A DNA stretch of 25,641 bases from Clostridia bacterium (GCA_900753975.1 CAAEBC010000008.1:1-25641), one strand, 5' to 3'; shown: positions 8,187 through 17,335, counted from the stretch's first letter. Notes: a model not told the origin generated them from the sequence alone. Numbers and translations: made by a program.

Positions 8187-10415
8187 CTATAGGTCCTTTG
8201 GTCTTTCTTTTGTAACACCAAAATAATACAAAATTGCATCAACAATTCTATCGCAAGATTTACCATCACCGTAAGGGTTTGTCGCCTTGCTCATTTTTGC
8301 ATATTCATTTTTATCTTTTAAAAGTTTTGTTGCTTCTTCTACAATTTTCTTTTTATCAGTTCCAACAATCTTAACTGTTCCAGCATATACAGCTTCTGGT
8401 CTTTCTGTTTCTGTTCTTAATACAAGTACAGGTTTTCCTAAAGATGGAGCTTCTTCTTGAATTCCTCCTGAATCTGTAAGAACCATATAAGATCTATTTA
8501 TTAAGTTGTGAGTTGTAATAACATCCAAAGGCTCTATCAAATGAACATTTGGAATGTCACTTAAAACTTCTCTTGCTACTTCTTGAACTGCTGGGTTTAG
8601 GTGAACCGGATAAACCACTTCAACATTTTTATTTTTAGTTGCTATTTCTTTAACAGCTTCACAAATATTTCTTAAAGGCTCGCCTAAATTTTCTCTTCTA
8701 TGTGCAGTCATAAATATAACTTTTTTCTTGTAATCCAATTTAGATAAAACTGGGTGATTAAAAACAAAATCTTTTTTTACAGTAGTACTCAATGCATCAA
8801 TTACTGTATTACCTGTTATATAAATCAAATCTTCAGATATTTGCTCTTTTAATAAATTTTCTTTGTTATTTTTTGTTGGTGCAAAATACAAATCAGCAAG
8901 CTGTGTAACAAGTTTTCTATTCATTTCTTCCGGATAAGGAGAATATTTATCATAAGTTCTTAATCCAGCTTCTACGTGTCCTACTCTAACTTTAAAATAA
9001 AAAGCTGCAAGTCCTGCTACAAAAGTAGTGGTTGTATCACCATGAACTAAAATAATATCTGGTTTTTCTGCTTCAATTACAGGATAAATTCTTTCGAGTA
9101 CTGTAGCAGTAATATGTGTAAGAGTTTGTCTGCTTTGCATTATATTTAAATCATAATCCGGAACTACATTAAAAGCTTCTAGTACTTGATCTAGCATCTC
9201 TCTATGTTGGGCTGTTACACACACAACCGTATCAATATCTTTATTTTCTTTAAGTTTTAAAACAAGTGGACACATTTTAATTGCCTCTGGTCTTGTTCCG
9301 AAAACTGTCATAACTCTAACTTTTGCATTTTCGTTCTTTACTCTTTTACTATTTTCTGCAACTGGTATTTTTACAGTATTACTCTTTTTCTTATCTGCAA
9401 TCTCTTTTGAGCCGACAACAGTTAAAATAGCAAGCATTAATAAAAGTGCTACAGCCTTCCAAATGTTACTTTCAAAAGCAACAACAGCAAATATTCCTAA
9501 AACAGCAGTTACACTATATAAAATTATTACTACTTGTCTTTGAGAAAGACCAGCATCCATTAACTTATGATGTAAATGACCTCTGTCTGCTTGCATAATA
9601 GGTTTATGATGAGCTATTCTTCTTCCTATTGCAAATAAAGTATCAAAAATTGGTAACCCTAAAATAATAACAGGTAAAACAATTGCCATAAGAGTATAAG
9701 TTTTTGCAAGTCCAATCATAGACACTGTAGCAAGTGTAAAACCTAAAAAGTTAGAACCTATATCACCCATAAAAGTCTTTGCAGGATTAAAATTATATGG
9801 TAAGAAACCAATAAGTCCACCAAGCAAAGCAGAAACTAAAATAAATACAGATGCTCCTGCACCGTTTAAAATAAATATCACAAGCATCGAAAGTGTTGAT
9901 ATAGCTGAAACGCCAGTTGCAAGACCATCTAATCCATCTATCAAATTAAAAGCATTAGTAACACCTACAATCCAACAAAAAGTAATAATGATAGAAACTA
10001 CATCATTTAGTCCATATAAATCAAGAAATGGAATCTCGACATAAAAAATACGTACTCCACTTAAAATAACACAAATTGCAGCTATGGATTGTCCAAGAAG
10101 TTTCACCCATGGTTTTAAACCTTTCGCATCATCTATAAAACCCGTCATCGCAACAATCGCAGCTCCTAAGAAAAATCCCATAAGATTTATATTGTCATTT
10201 ACCTCATAAGTTGCAAAAACAAACAAACAAGAAATTAAAAACGACATTATAAAAGCTAGTCCACCAAGCCTTGGCATAGGCTCTTTTTGAATTTTTCTTG
10301 CATCATTTGGAATATCCATAACACCAATTTTCTTAGCAAGTTTTATCGTTAGAGGCGTAAAAATCGCCGCCATCACAGCAGATAAAGTAAATGCTATAAT
10401 CATATTTATTACCAT
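8187..10415 (-). CDS. fused undecaprenyl-P GlcNAc-1-P transferase and UDP-GlcNAc 2-epimerase
   Basis: 742 aa joining two enzymes that are usually separate. Residues 1-335 are a polytopic TagO/WecA-type transferase (about ten or eleven helices): DD at 95-96, NAFNLIDGLDGLA (154-166), FMGDIGSN (215-222) and RGHLHH (278-283). It makes GlcNAc-PP-undecaprenol. A polar linker of about 25 residues (338-364) leads to an MnaA/WecB-type epimerase (366-742) that makes UDP-ManNAc: FGTRPE (372-377), D460 (HGDTTTT), E482 (VEAGLR), YPEEMNR (494-500) and H572. The active-site residues of both halves are present, so this looks like a working fusion. AGGGTG lies seven bases before the ATG. tagA at 11.8 kb would use both products. 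The joined frame contains no sign of a lost stop. Confidence 0.93.
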   Translation of the reverse strand: MVINMIIAFTLSAVMAAIFTPLTIKLAKKIGVMDIPNDARKIQKEPMPRLGGLAFIMSFLISCLFVFATYEVNDNINLMGFFLGAAIVAMTGFIDDAKGLKPWVKLLGQSIAAICVILSGVRIFYVEIPFLDLYGLNDVVSIIITFCWIVGVTNAFNLIDGLDGLATGVSAISTLSMLVIFILNGAGASVFILVSALLGGLIGFLPYNFNPAKTFMGDIGSNFLGFTLATVSMIGLAKTYTLMAIVLPVIILGLPIFDTLFAIGRRIAHHKPIMQADRGHLHHKLMDAGLSQRQVVIILYSVTAVLGIFAVVAFESNIWKAVALLLMLAILTVVGSKEIADKKKSNTVKIPVAENSKRVKNENAKVRVMTVFGTRPEAIKMCPLVLKLKENKDIDTVVCVTAQHREMLDQVLEAFNVVPDYDLNIMQSRQTLTHITATVLERIYPVIEAEKPDIILVHGDTTTTFVAGLAAFYFKVRVGHVEAGLRTYDKYSPYPEEMNRKLVTQLADLYFAPTKNNKENLLKEQISEDLIYITGNTVIDALSTTVKKDFVFNHPVLSKLDYKKKVIFMTAHRRENLGEPLRNICEAVKEIATKNKNVEVVYPVHLNPAVQEVAREVLSDIPNVHLIEPLDVITTHNLINRSYMVLTDSGGIQEEAPSLGKPVLVLRTETERPEAVYAGTVKIVGTDKKKIVEEATKLLKDKNEYAKMSKATNPYGDGKSCDRIVDAILYYFGVTKERPKDL

Positions 10416-10429
10416 AAAATTTCACCCTA

Positions 10430-10852
10430 TTACCTTTCAATCATATTAACTCTTTTTTCATGTCTTCCACCTAAAAATTTGCTGTTTAACCATATTTCAA
10501 TAATTTTAACAGCTTCATCTTTAGACATCATAGAAGCAGGAAGAGCAATAACATTTGCATTATTATGTTCTTTACAAAGATGAGCAACTTCCTCATTAAA
10601 ACAAAGAGCACATCTTATACCCTTTACTTTATTTGCCGCAATACTCATACCAATTCCAGTCTTACAAATAAGTATACCAGCTTCGCATTCTCCTGAAGCC
10701 ACACTGTCAGCCACTTTAAATGCGTATTCTGGATAATCTACACTTTCTAGCGAATTAGTTCCAAAATCTTTAAATATCACTTTGCCATCAAAATATTTAA
10801 TGATAGCATCTTTTAATTCAAAACCACCATGGTCTGCACCAATAGCAATCAT
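10430..10852 (-). CDS. rpiB: ribose 5-phosphate isomerase B
   Basis: 140 aa, normal length. Interconverts ribose 5-phosphate and ribulose 5-phosphate. It shows IGADHGG (4-10), the catalytic Cys63 in CKTGIGMS (more often CGTGIGMS) and His96 in CKEHNNAN. GGGGAGGTG precedes the ATG. It is the first gene of the leftward operon whose last gene is rpe, so two pentose-phosphate enzymes bracket it. The fusion gene follows 14 bp downstream. I cannot exclude an allose- or galactose-6-phosphate isomerase role, but the context favours rpiB. Confidence 0.93.
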   Translation of the reverse strand: MIAIGADHGGFELKDAIIKYFDGKVIFKDFGTNSLESVDYPEYAFKVADSVASGECEAGILICKTGIGMSIAANKVKGIRCALCFNEEVAHLCKEHNNANVIALPASMMSKDEAVKIIEIWLNSKFLGGRHEKRVNMIER

Positions 10853-10888
10853 TTAGCACCTCCCCAAATTAAGTTTGCACTCCTAAAT

Positions 10889-10916
10889 ATTATATACCAA
10901 ATATAAATTTTTTCAA
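10889..10916 (-). promoter_or_regulatory. sigma-A promoter of the rpiB-rpe operon
   Basis: On the minus strand TTGAAA (10911-10916) and TATAAT (10889-10894) are separated by 16 bases. Transcription would begin near 10882, about 30 bases before the rpiB ATG. It is the best candidate for driving the whole eight-gene operon. Confidence 0.65.
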
Positions 10917-11050
10917 TAGCTAGATTTACTTGATTTTGAGGCTATATTTCCTAGTTTCATCTTATTAATATGTCAATTATCGTTTGATAACATGCCAAAT
11001 AAATATTTGCTCAAGTAAAAAATTATACACCAACCACATATATTATTATT

Positions 11051-11085
11051 AAAAGGGTTGATAATTCAGTAATATCAACCCTTTT
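11051..11085 (-). terminator. rho-independent terminator of the NUDIX gene
   Basis: A perfect 13-bp stem (11051-11063 with 11073-11085) with a nine-base loop. Read leftward, the stem ends in CCCTTTT followed by AATAATAATA, and it lies 78 bases past the NUDIX stop. Nothing is transcribed toward it from the left. Confidence 0.75.
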
Positions 11086-11163
11086 GTATCATAATTGTTC
11101 TTGTTCGTTCAAGATTTTTGAAATTTTAATCCCGCATATCTCTTATAATCGAAAAAAACTATA

Positions 11164-11604
11164 TTACTTATAAAAATTTTCTATAATAAATTTTGTCCAC
11201 ATTCTTACATCATCATACGTATCAAAGCTTTCATCAAGTATTTCCTTTAGTGAAAACCATCTTGCATCAGTATTTTCCTCAGGTTGATTAGTTATTTCAT
11301 TTGAGCCTTTTAATATAGCATAATAAACAAAATCCATATGAATATGCTCATTATTTATTTCATTTTTTTGTAATGCAAGTGGTACAATATAGTCTTCTTT
11401 TCTTATAAATCTATTACCTTTAAGTTCAATTCTTATTCCAGTTTCCTCGAGCACTTCCCTTTTACAAGCTTCTTCCGGATCCTCATCTTTTTCAATATGT
11501 CCACCTGGCTGAACCCATTTGCCCAGTTTTTTATGTTTTACCATTAAAAATTTTTGTCTTTCTTCATCATATACATAACAAGATACGCAAAAATGTTTTT
11601 CCAT
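11164..11604 (-). CDS. NUDIX hydrolase
   Basis: 146 aa. A complete Nudix box lies at 35-57: G35, five residues, E41, seven residues, then REVLEETGI (49-57). The family cleaves nucleoside diphosphates linked to another moiety, using Mg2+ bound by the box glutamates. The substrate cannot be told from sequence; the VQPGGHIE context is common in small MutT/NTP-pyrophosphohydrolase-like members. AGGAGAG precedes the ATG. It is a single-gene unit with its own promoter (11658-11686) and terminator. Confidence 0.9.
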   Translation of the reverse strand: MEKHFCVSCYVYDEERQKFLMVKHKKLGKWVQPGGHIEKDEDPEEACKREVLEETGIRIELKGNRFIRKEDYIVPLALQKNEINNEHIHMDFVYYAILKGSNEITNQPEENTDARWFSLKEILDESFDTYDDVRMWTKFIIENFYK

Positions 11605-11657
11605 TTAAATCTCTCCTTACTATATTTATTTCAGCTCATTACTAAATTCACACCTTT

Positions 11658-11686
11658 ACTATACACCATACATATTTAAAATGCAA
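11658..11686 (-). promoter_or_regulatory. sigma-A promoter of the NUDIX gene
   Basis: On the minus strand TTGCAT (11681-11686) and TATAGT (11658-11663) are 17 bases apart, about 55 bases ahead of the start codon. Confidence 0.6.
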
Positions 11687-11722
11687 TGATACAGCATCCA
11701 TCTTACTGTACTACACAATTTC

Positions 11723-11751
11723 TTGCTTTTAAACTAATCTTTGTATATAAT
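11723..11751 (+). promoter_or_regulatory. sigma-A promoter of tagA
   Basis: TTGCTT (11723-11728), a 17-base spacer, then TATAAT (11746-11751). The expected start near 11758 lies about 25 bases before the tagA ATG. Confidence 0.65.
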
Positions 11752-11782
11752 TTACTTATATTTTATGCAAAGGAGACAAAAT

Positions 11783-12508
11783 ATGGAAAAAATTGATATA
11801 TTAGGTATAAATTTTGATAACGTTTCAATGGAAGAAGCAGTAGAAAAATGCGAGAAATTTCTAAATTCAGATAAAGGCAACCTTATAGTAACACCAAATC
11901 CCGAAATCGTCATGAAAGCCAAAGACGATGCAGAATTTAAAGATATAATAAACTCAGCAGAACTAGTAATTCCAGACGGAATAGGAATAATAAAAGCTGG
12001 TAACATCCTTGGAACCCCTTTAAAAGAAAGAGTTGCAGGTTACGACCTAATATGTAACCTACTAGAAAAATACAAAGACGGTTCAAAAACATTCTATTTT
12101 TGGGGAAGCAAGCCAGGATATGCAGACGAAGCAAAACAAAACCTAGAGCAAAAATATCCAAACATAAAAATCGTAGGCACACACACCGGATACTTTAAGC
12201 CAGAAGAAGAAAGCGAAATAATAGCCGAAATAAAAGAGCTAAAACCAGACATACTACTAGTAGGAATAGGCTTTCCAAGACAGGAAAAAGTCATAAACAA
12301 ATACAAAAACGACGGTTTCTTCAAAATCGGAATAGGCTGTGGTGGAAGCATAGATGTACTTGCAGGCAGAGTTAAAAGAGCCCCAAAACTATTCATAAAA
12401 CTTCACTTAGAATGGTTCTACAGACTCCTAAAACAACCTAGCAGATTTAAAAGAATGCTCGTTTTACCAAAATTCATTCAAGAAGTTAAAAAAACAAAAA
12501 AAACCTAA
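11783..12508 (+). CDS. tagA: N-acetylmannosaminyltransferase, WecG/TagA/CpsF family
   Basis: 241 aa. Adds ManNAc from UDP-ManNAc to GlcNAc-PP-undecaprenol at the inner membrane face, the committed linkage-unit step of wall teichoic acid and related polymers. I start at the ATG at 11783 because AGGAG lies seven bases before it and the promoter -10 would fall inside a longer reading. With this start the conserved residues fall at T37 (VTPNPE) and D65 (IPDGIG), the positions reported for the Thermoanaerobacter TagA enzyme. Other family motifs are VGIGFPRQE and GCGGSIDVLAGRVKRAP. A basic C-terminal tail (about the last 50 residues) suits membrane contact. Both of its substrates would come from the tagO-mnaA fusion gene about 1.4 kb away. 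A palindrome follows 15 bp after the stop. Confidence 0.94.
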   Translation: MEKIDILGINFDNVSMEEAVEKCEKFLNSDKGNLIVTPNPEIVMKAKDDAEFKDIINSAELVIPDGIGIIKAGNILGTPLKERVAGYDLICNLLEKYKDGSKTFYFWGSKPGYADEAKQNLEQKYPNIKIVGTHTGYFKPEEESEIIAEIKELKPDILLVGIGFPRQEKVINKYKNDGFFKIGIGCGGSIDVLAGRVKRAPKLFIKLHLEWFYRLLKQPSRFKRMLVLPKFIQEVKKTKKT

Positions 12509-12522
12509 AATCCGAACCTATT

Positions 12523-12720
12523 GGTAAAAGTTCATAGATGGTTAAATTTAAGGATGATAGGTGGGGTGCGGCGGATTGATAACACTTTTAGTAGCGTTTT
12601 TTTGTCAAGGTGGAGATGACGAAGTCATACTACCTTGACAAAATCTAGCGGATAAAAGTTTTATCAATCCGCCGCACCCCACCTATCATCCTTAAATTTA
12701 ACCATCTATGAACTTTTACC
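12523..12720. repeat. long palindromic element, copy A (88-bp core, 55-bp unique perfect arms)
   Basis: 12523-12582 and 12661-12720 are perfect 60-bp inverted repeats; the innermost 5 bases belong to the core. The core (12578-12665) opens with GATAACACTTTTA, closes with TAAAAGTTTTATC, and has a central hairpin GTCAAGGT...ACCTTGAC tipped by ATGAC-gaa-GTCAT. The same core recurs at 21139-21225. The 55-bp arms outside it are unlike those of the other copy. It fills the gap between the convergent ends of tagA and the protease gene. Confidence 0.85.
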
Positions 12721-12727
12721 TCTTACT

Positions 12728-13843
12728 CTATTTTAATTTAACTTTCAAATTCTCAATCCTGTTATTTCTGTTTATTATGAAACTTACCGTATCCCCCACC
12801 TCTTTTTCATATATATACCTTCTCAAATCCGTAACCTTATCAAGTTCCACCCCATCAACACTAATCAAAACATCCCCCTTCCTTATTCCAGCCTTATCAG
12901 CAGCCCCAAGCTTACTCACATCAGTAACATAAAGCCCCTTTTCAATATTCTTATTAGACTTCGTATATTTCACAATCTCCTTATCATAGACAAACATGCC
13001 AAGCTTTGCCTCTTTAATCTTCTTACCGTTTTCAATCTTATTTAATATCGGCAAAACAATATCTATTGGAACGGCAAACCCCATCCCTTCTGCTGAGGTA
13101 ATCTTAACAGTATTTATCCCAACAACTTCACCACTTAAATTTATCAAAGGTCCCCCACTATTTCCAGTATTTATGCTCGCATCCGTTTGAATAAGATCTT
13201 CCATAAGAACAGTATTCCCATTCTCCTCAAATTGCAAAGTCCTATTTAAACCACTTACAATCCCCTTAGTCGTCGTTCTCTGAAATTCCACTCCAAGAGG
13301 ATTACCAATAGCTAAAACCTCCTCACCAATTTTAAGATTATCCGAATTTCCAATCTTCGCCGGAACTAAATTTTTCTTATCTATCTTCACTACCGCCAAA
13401 TCAACATTTTCATCACACCATATAACCTTTCCTTGAGCAGTCTCCCCATTTTCAAGATTTACAATCAAGCGAGTATTAGCACTTCTTGCCAAGTGTTGAT
13501 TCGTCAAAATATATCCATCTTCGGATACTATCACGCCCGTTCCCAGTCCCCATTTTTCCGTAAGCGATATGTCAAATATACTCTCCTCATTTGCTTTTAG
13601 CATACTTATGCCAACAACACTCTGCATAACATCTTCAACCACATCTGTTAACTTTCTTTCCTCTACAACTTGAAAATTTGAATATTGAACCTCATTTGAC
13701 AAACGCTTTACTTCTTCACCACCTGTAATGACAGTAAGATACGTTTGAACAAAATAAGACCCGATAGCAGCAATCAAAAAAGTCACTAACAAAAACGGCC
13801 AACTTTTCTTTTTTCTCATTCCATATCCTTGATAATTATACAT
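12728..13843 (-). CDS. membrane-anchored HtrA/DegP-like serine protease with PDZ domain
   Basis: 371 aa from the chosen start. A short basic N-terminus and one transmembrane helix (about 14-32) anchor a trypsin-like domain outside the cell. The catalytic triad is H117 (ILTNQH), D148 (ENVDLAVV) and S229 (TGNSGGPL). A single PDZ domain occupies about 275-371. HtrA proteases degrade or refold damaged exported proteins. I start at ATG 13843 because GAGGTGG lies five bases before it; an ATG three codons upstream (13852) directly abuts that motif. Single-gene unit, convergent with tagA and divergent from the HD-GYP gene. Confidence 0.93.
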   Translation of the reverse strand: MYNYQGYGMRKKKSWPFLLVTFLIAAIGSYFVQTYLTVITGGEEVKRLSNEVQYSNFQVVEERKLTDVVEDVMQSVVGISMLKANEESIFDISLTEKWGLGTGVIVSEDGYILTNQHLARSANTRLIVNLENGETAQGKVIWCDENVDLAVVKIDKKNLVPAKIGNSDNLKIGEEVLAIGNPLGVEFQRTTTKGIVSGLNRTLQFEENGNTVLMEDLIQTDASINTGNSGGPLINLSGEVVGINTVKITSAEGMGFAVPIDIVLPILNKIENGKKIKEAKLGMFVYDKEIVKYTKSNKNIEKGLYVTDVSKLGAADKAGIRKGDVLISVDGVELDKVTDLRRYIYEKEVGDTVSFIINRNNRIENLKVKLK

Positions 13844-13901
13844 CTCATCCACCTCATATTAAGCTTTTCCACATTTGCAAAATTTAAACATTATTTTAGA
13901 G

Positions 13902-13930
13902 TTGAATTTCTAATAACTTTGAAATATAAT
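13902..13930 (+). promoter_or_regulatory. sigma-A promoter of the HD-GYP gene
   Basis: TTGAAT (13902-13907), a 17-base spacer, then TATAAT (13925-13930), 37 bases before the ATG at 13968. Confidence 0.65.
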
Positions 13931-13967
13931 TTATTTGTGTATAAAACTTTTAATTTCAGGAGGTTAT

Positions 13968-15029
13968 ATGAGATTACGTGATAATATACAAAAAGAAAAC
14001 TATAAAATACTTGTTGTCGACGATGAACAAGGAATTATAGATTCTCTATCAATATTTTTAAATAAATACTATTTCAAAGGTATGACTGATCCTTTGGCTG
14101 CTATAGAATTACTAAAACAAGAACATTTTGATTTGCTAATCTTAGACTTTTTAATGTCACCTATTCATGGAGATCAAGTTGTTGAAGAAATAAGAAAATT
14201 TAATAAAGATATATACATCTTGCTATTAACTGGTCATAAAGACTTAGCTCCACCACTTGAGACTATTAAAAAGCTAGATATTCAAGGGTATTGTGAAAAA
14301 TCAGATAAATTTGATCAAATATTGTTACTTATCGAATCGGGATTAAAATCAGTTGAGCAACTTAGAATAATCAAGGATATCAACGAAAAACTTGAAGATG
14401 CATACACTTCTTTACGTGAAGCTTACCACGGAACTATGGAGACTCTTAGACTTGCTGTTGATGCAAAAGATCCATATACTGCTGGACATTCTGACCGTGT
14501 AGCATATTATTCAAAACTGATTGGCGAAAAACTTGGAATGTCTGAAGAAGACTTGCAAACTTTATACGAAGGTGCATTATTTCATGATATAGGAAAAATA
14601 GGTATACCAGATTCTGTACTAAAAAAGAACGGACCTTTATCTGATGATGAATATGATGATATCAAAACTCATCCTTCAATCGGTGCACACATCTTAATGC
14701 CTGCAAAAATATTTAATAACTTAATACCAATTGTTGCATCACATCACGAAAGATATGATGGCAAAGGATATCCAGCAAAACTTTCTGGTGAAAACATCCC
14801 TTATATGGCAAGGATAGTTGCTGTAGCCGACACATTTGATGCAATGACTTCTGACAGAAGTTATCGTCCTAGATTTACACTTATAAAAGCACTAGACGAA
14901 TTAGAACGTGTTAAAGGCACACAATTAGACCCTTGTATGGTTGATGCATTTTTACTAGTAATGAAAGAAAAAAAAGACCAAATAGAAAAGCATTTAGATG
15001 TCGAATTTGTACATAGAATTGATGACTAA
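13968..15029 (+). CDS. response regulator with HD-GYP domain (probable cyclic-di-GMP phosphodiesterase)
   Basis: 353 aa. The receiver domain (about 11-125) has the acidic pair D18-D19, phospho-acceptor D60 (LLILDF), T88 and K111. A short coiled linker (about 128-155) leads to an HD-GYP domain (about 156-345): H174, H206-D207 (FHDIGKIGIP), H235, H259-H260 and GYP at 267-269. The metal-ligand pattern is complete, so hydrolysis of cyclic-di-GMP is likely but not proven. AGGAGG lies four bases before the ATG. No histidine kinase is adjacent, so its partner is elsewhere. It ends just before a palindrome and is convergent with spoIIE. Confidence 0.93.
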   Translation: MRLRDNIQKENYKILVVDDEQGIIDSLSIFLNKYYFKGMTDPLAAIELLKQEHFDLLILDFLMSPIHGDQVVEEIRKFNKDIYILLLTGHKDLAPPLETIKKLDIQGYCEKSDKFDQILLLIESGLKSVEQLRIIKDINEKLEDAYTSLREAYHGTMETLRLAVDAKDPYTAGHSDRVAYYSKLIGEKLGMSEEDLQTLYEGALFHDIGKIGIPDSVLKKNGPLSDDEYDDIKTHPSIGAHILMPAKIFNNLIPIVASHHERYDGKGYPAKLSGENIPYMARIVAVADTFDAMTSDRSYRPRFTLIKALDELERVKGTQLDPCMVDAFLLVMKEKKDQIEKHLDVEFVHRIDD

Positions 15030-15048
15030 AAAATTTTAAGAACCTCGG

Positions 15049-15219
15049 AAAACGAGAAAAAGGGGACGGCGAGAAAAGGGGACGGAGGAAAATTCTCACT
15101 TTTAAGAAAAAGGGACGGACCTTTTAAATATTGAGGTCCGTCCCTTTTTCTTAAAAGTGAGAATTTTCCTCCGTCCCCTTTTCTCGTCCCCTTTTCTCGC
15201 CGTCCCTTTTTCTCGTTTT
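15049..15219. repeat. long palindrome built from GAGAAAAGGGGACGG units
   Basis: Left arm 15049-15121 and right arm 15135-15219 pair around a 13-base loop (15122-15134). The inner half pairs perfectly. In the outer half the right arm carries one extra copy of a roughly 13-base GAGAAAAGGGGAC unit, and a run of G differs by one. It lies between the convergent genes for the HD-GYP protein and spoIIE and overlaps the spoIIE stop codon by two bases. The same unit recurs in tandem at 25541-25641. Confidence 0.85.
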
Positions 15220-17335
15220 AACAAACCTTTGCCACTACTACAGTCATATCATCACTAATAGCACCATAGTTTGTATCTATTGCTTCTTGTAATATAATAT
15301 CAGCTACTCTTTGAGGCTTTGTAGTAGTAATCGAATTTAGCAATTCTTTAATCCATTCTGTATCATTATTTTTTGCATCTAAAATTCCGTCAGATACTAT
15401 CACAAAATAATCTCCTCGACCTAAAGAAGTATCTTTAAAAATATTAGGTTCTATTTTAAACGATGCACCTATAGGAAGCGATACAGAAGATATCGATTTG
15501 ACCTTTCCATCTTGTTTTATATACGTAGGACAAGCTCCATATTTTATAAAATTCAAACTTGCATCATCTGGATTAAACATTGCGACATCCAAAGTGGAAT
15601 AATTGTCTTTATTTTTTCCAAGCATCATATACGAATTTATTAATTCTATCGCCATCTTTTTATCTAAATCAGCATTAATATATTTTTCTAAAAGTTCAAA
15701 TGTTTTTTTACTACTCTTTAATGCTTTTTCTCCACTACCCATTCCATCACTCACACCAAGTAAAAGCTGACCATTTTTTAATTTAAATACCTCTGCCGTG
15801 TCTCCAGAAACACTACTACCTTGCTTTTTCACCTTTGCAATTCCTATGTCTAATTTATATCCAGCTCCAAGCATATTTTGCGTTAACTTTTCTAGATATG
15901 TTTCACTTCTACTTGTTATAGCATTCTTCGTGCTAGTAATAGCTTTTGAAACACCTTTTAATTGCGTCGCCATCATTTTTCTATTTTCAGTCACTTTACT
16001 TTGCCACTCTTTATTAAGCTTGTACATTTCATAAGAAAAATTTAAACCATCTGCAAGTAGTTTTTTTTCTGTACACATACTATCTTTTAAATCTTCAACT
16101 GTAACTTGATTATTCTCATTCAAACACTCAATACCATTAAAAATACATTCATACATCGAATGATAATTTTGTTTCCAACACTTTTCGTAGTTGGCACATT
16201 TTTTGCAAGTATTATTAGATAAAGTTTTTATAAAATCTGTAATAATATCTGTTCCATTTGTGCTACCGTTTTCAACGTTGCTGGCCATGTCTTCTGCCAA
16301 TTCTGAAACGGCATCAAGTTTATATATAGTACTTTCAGAAAGAAGTCCCACAGGGTCATTACCCTCTAATGCATTGTTATTTTCAAAAATACTATCTATA
16401 TAATTGCCAATACTTCTAGGCAAGAAAAATAGTATTATTGAAGCTATCACAATTTCGCCGATAGGAATTATTACTTCGGTAGATGCATTTATGTAATAAA
16501 CCCAAACTGCATTTCCTAAAATAAAACCTATTGCTGCTCCAATTTTTCCATATCTAGAAAAAATACCAGACAGCAGTCCACAAACAGCATAAACTGCAAC
16601 TGTACTTGCGTCAGCTATTCCCATTATTCCAAGTACAAGTGATATTGAGACACCAGATATAAGCCCTACTGTAGCCCCTCTTTTCCAACCAAGCAGTAAA
16701 ACCATCAAAATGCAGATTACTGACCTTACAGAAAGTCCACCTATACTAAAATCTCCCAAAGTACTAACTGCAACTGTAATTAAAATTCCAGCTGCCATTA
16801 AAGTTTCATGAGAATCAATCTTCCTTTCATCAAAATCTATTATAAAAGGTAATCCGCTAGAAAATACTAAATAAAATACTGCTGTAGTCGCACTCATAAA
16901 AGCAGCCATAACAGCATCATATACAATCGTATTACTAAAAAGTAAAACGATAATTTCCGAAATGGCTGTCGCAAAAAGTATCTTTGCTGCATTACCAATT
17001 TTAGAATTTCCTTTTATAAAAGATTTCGCAATTATAAAAATAAAAGAGGATATTATAAATTTAACAAAGCACACTCCACCAAAGGAAACTAAAGTTGTCC
17101 CACTTATTAAGATTATAGGAACAATTAGTGGATAACTCGTATCAGCTATCGCCCCTAGCAAAGCAAGTCCAAAAGGTGTTGCACCAGATGGAAGTTTGCA
17201 CATTCCTATTAGTATTGAAAGGATATATATGAGTATGCTTTTTAACTCAAAAAACTTTTTAATATCTATCCTTTTTTCAAAATCTCTATCCTCTTTATTA
17301 TAATCATTTTTTTCTTTAAATCTTTGATATACCAA
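15218..17335 (-). CDS. spoIIE: stage II sporulation protein E (SpoIIE phosphatase)
   Basis: 705 aa, shorter than the 827 of B. subtilis. An N-terminal membrane region (about 33-306, roughly ten helices) is followed by a cytoplasmic regulatory part with a cysteine cluster (C377, C380, C386, C397, C404) and a C-terminal PP2C domain (about 495-705). The domain keeps its metal-binding aspartates: GD at 511-512, SDGMGSG (529-535), SDG at 648-650 and SDD at 694-696. SpoIIE dephosphorylates SpoIIAA to release sigma-F in the forespore and acts at the polar septum. The start is TTG at 17335, with GAGGTG six bases upstream; no ATG fits as well. The promoter region carries a near-match to a Spo0A box. 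Confidence 0.95.
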   Translation of the reverse strand: MVYQRFKEKNDYNKEDRDFEKRIDIKKFFELKSILIYILSILIGMCKLPSGATPFGLALLGAIADTSYPLIVPIILISGTTLVSFGGVCFVKFIISSFIFIIAKSFIKGNSKIGNAAKILFATAISEIIVLLFSNTIVYDAVMAAFMSATTAVFYLVFSSGLPFIIDFDERKIDSHETLMAAGILITVAVSTLGDFSIGGLSVRSVICILMVLLLGWKRGATVGLISGVSISLVLGIMGIADASTVAVYAVCGLLSGIFSRYGKIGAAIGFILGNAVWVYYINASTEVIIPIGEIVIASIILFFLPRSIGNYIDSIFENNNALEGNDPVGLLSESTIYKLDAVSELAEDMASNVENGSTNGTDIITDFIKTLSNNTCKKCANYEKCWKQNYHSMYECIFNGIECLNENNQVTVEDLKDSMCTEKKLLADGLNFSYEMYKLNKEWQSKVTENRKMMATQLKGVSKAITSTKNAITSRSETYLEKLTQNMLGAGYKLDIGIAKVKKQGSSVSGDTAEVFKLKNGQLLLGVSDGMGSGEKALKSSKKTFELLEKYINADLDKKMAIELINSYMMLGKNKDNYSTLDVAMFNPDDASLNFIKYGACPTYIKQDGKVKSISSVSLPIGASFKIEPNIFKDTSLGRGDYFVIVSDGILDAKNNDTEWIKELLNSITTTKPQRVADIILQEAIDTNYGAISDDMTVVVAKVC

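Larger units (their letters stand above)
10853..11163. other. 311-bp intergenic region between rpiB and the NUDIX gene
   Basis: Holds the rpiB promoter (10889-10916) and the NUDIX terminator (11051-11085). The remainder (10917-11050 and 11086-11163) is AT-rich; I see no gene, repeat or structured RNA in it. Confidence 0.7.

Noticed and set aside
12578..12665. Kink-turn or riboswitch in the palindrome core
   Set aside because: The internal loop GGAG opposite ACT does not show the tandem G-A pairs of a kink-turn, and the element lies at gene ends rather than in a leader.
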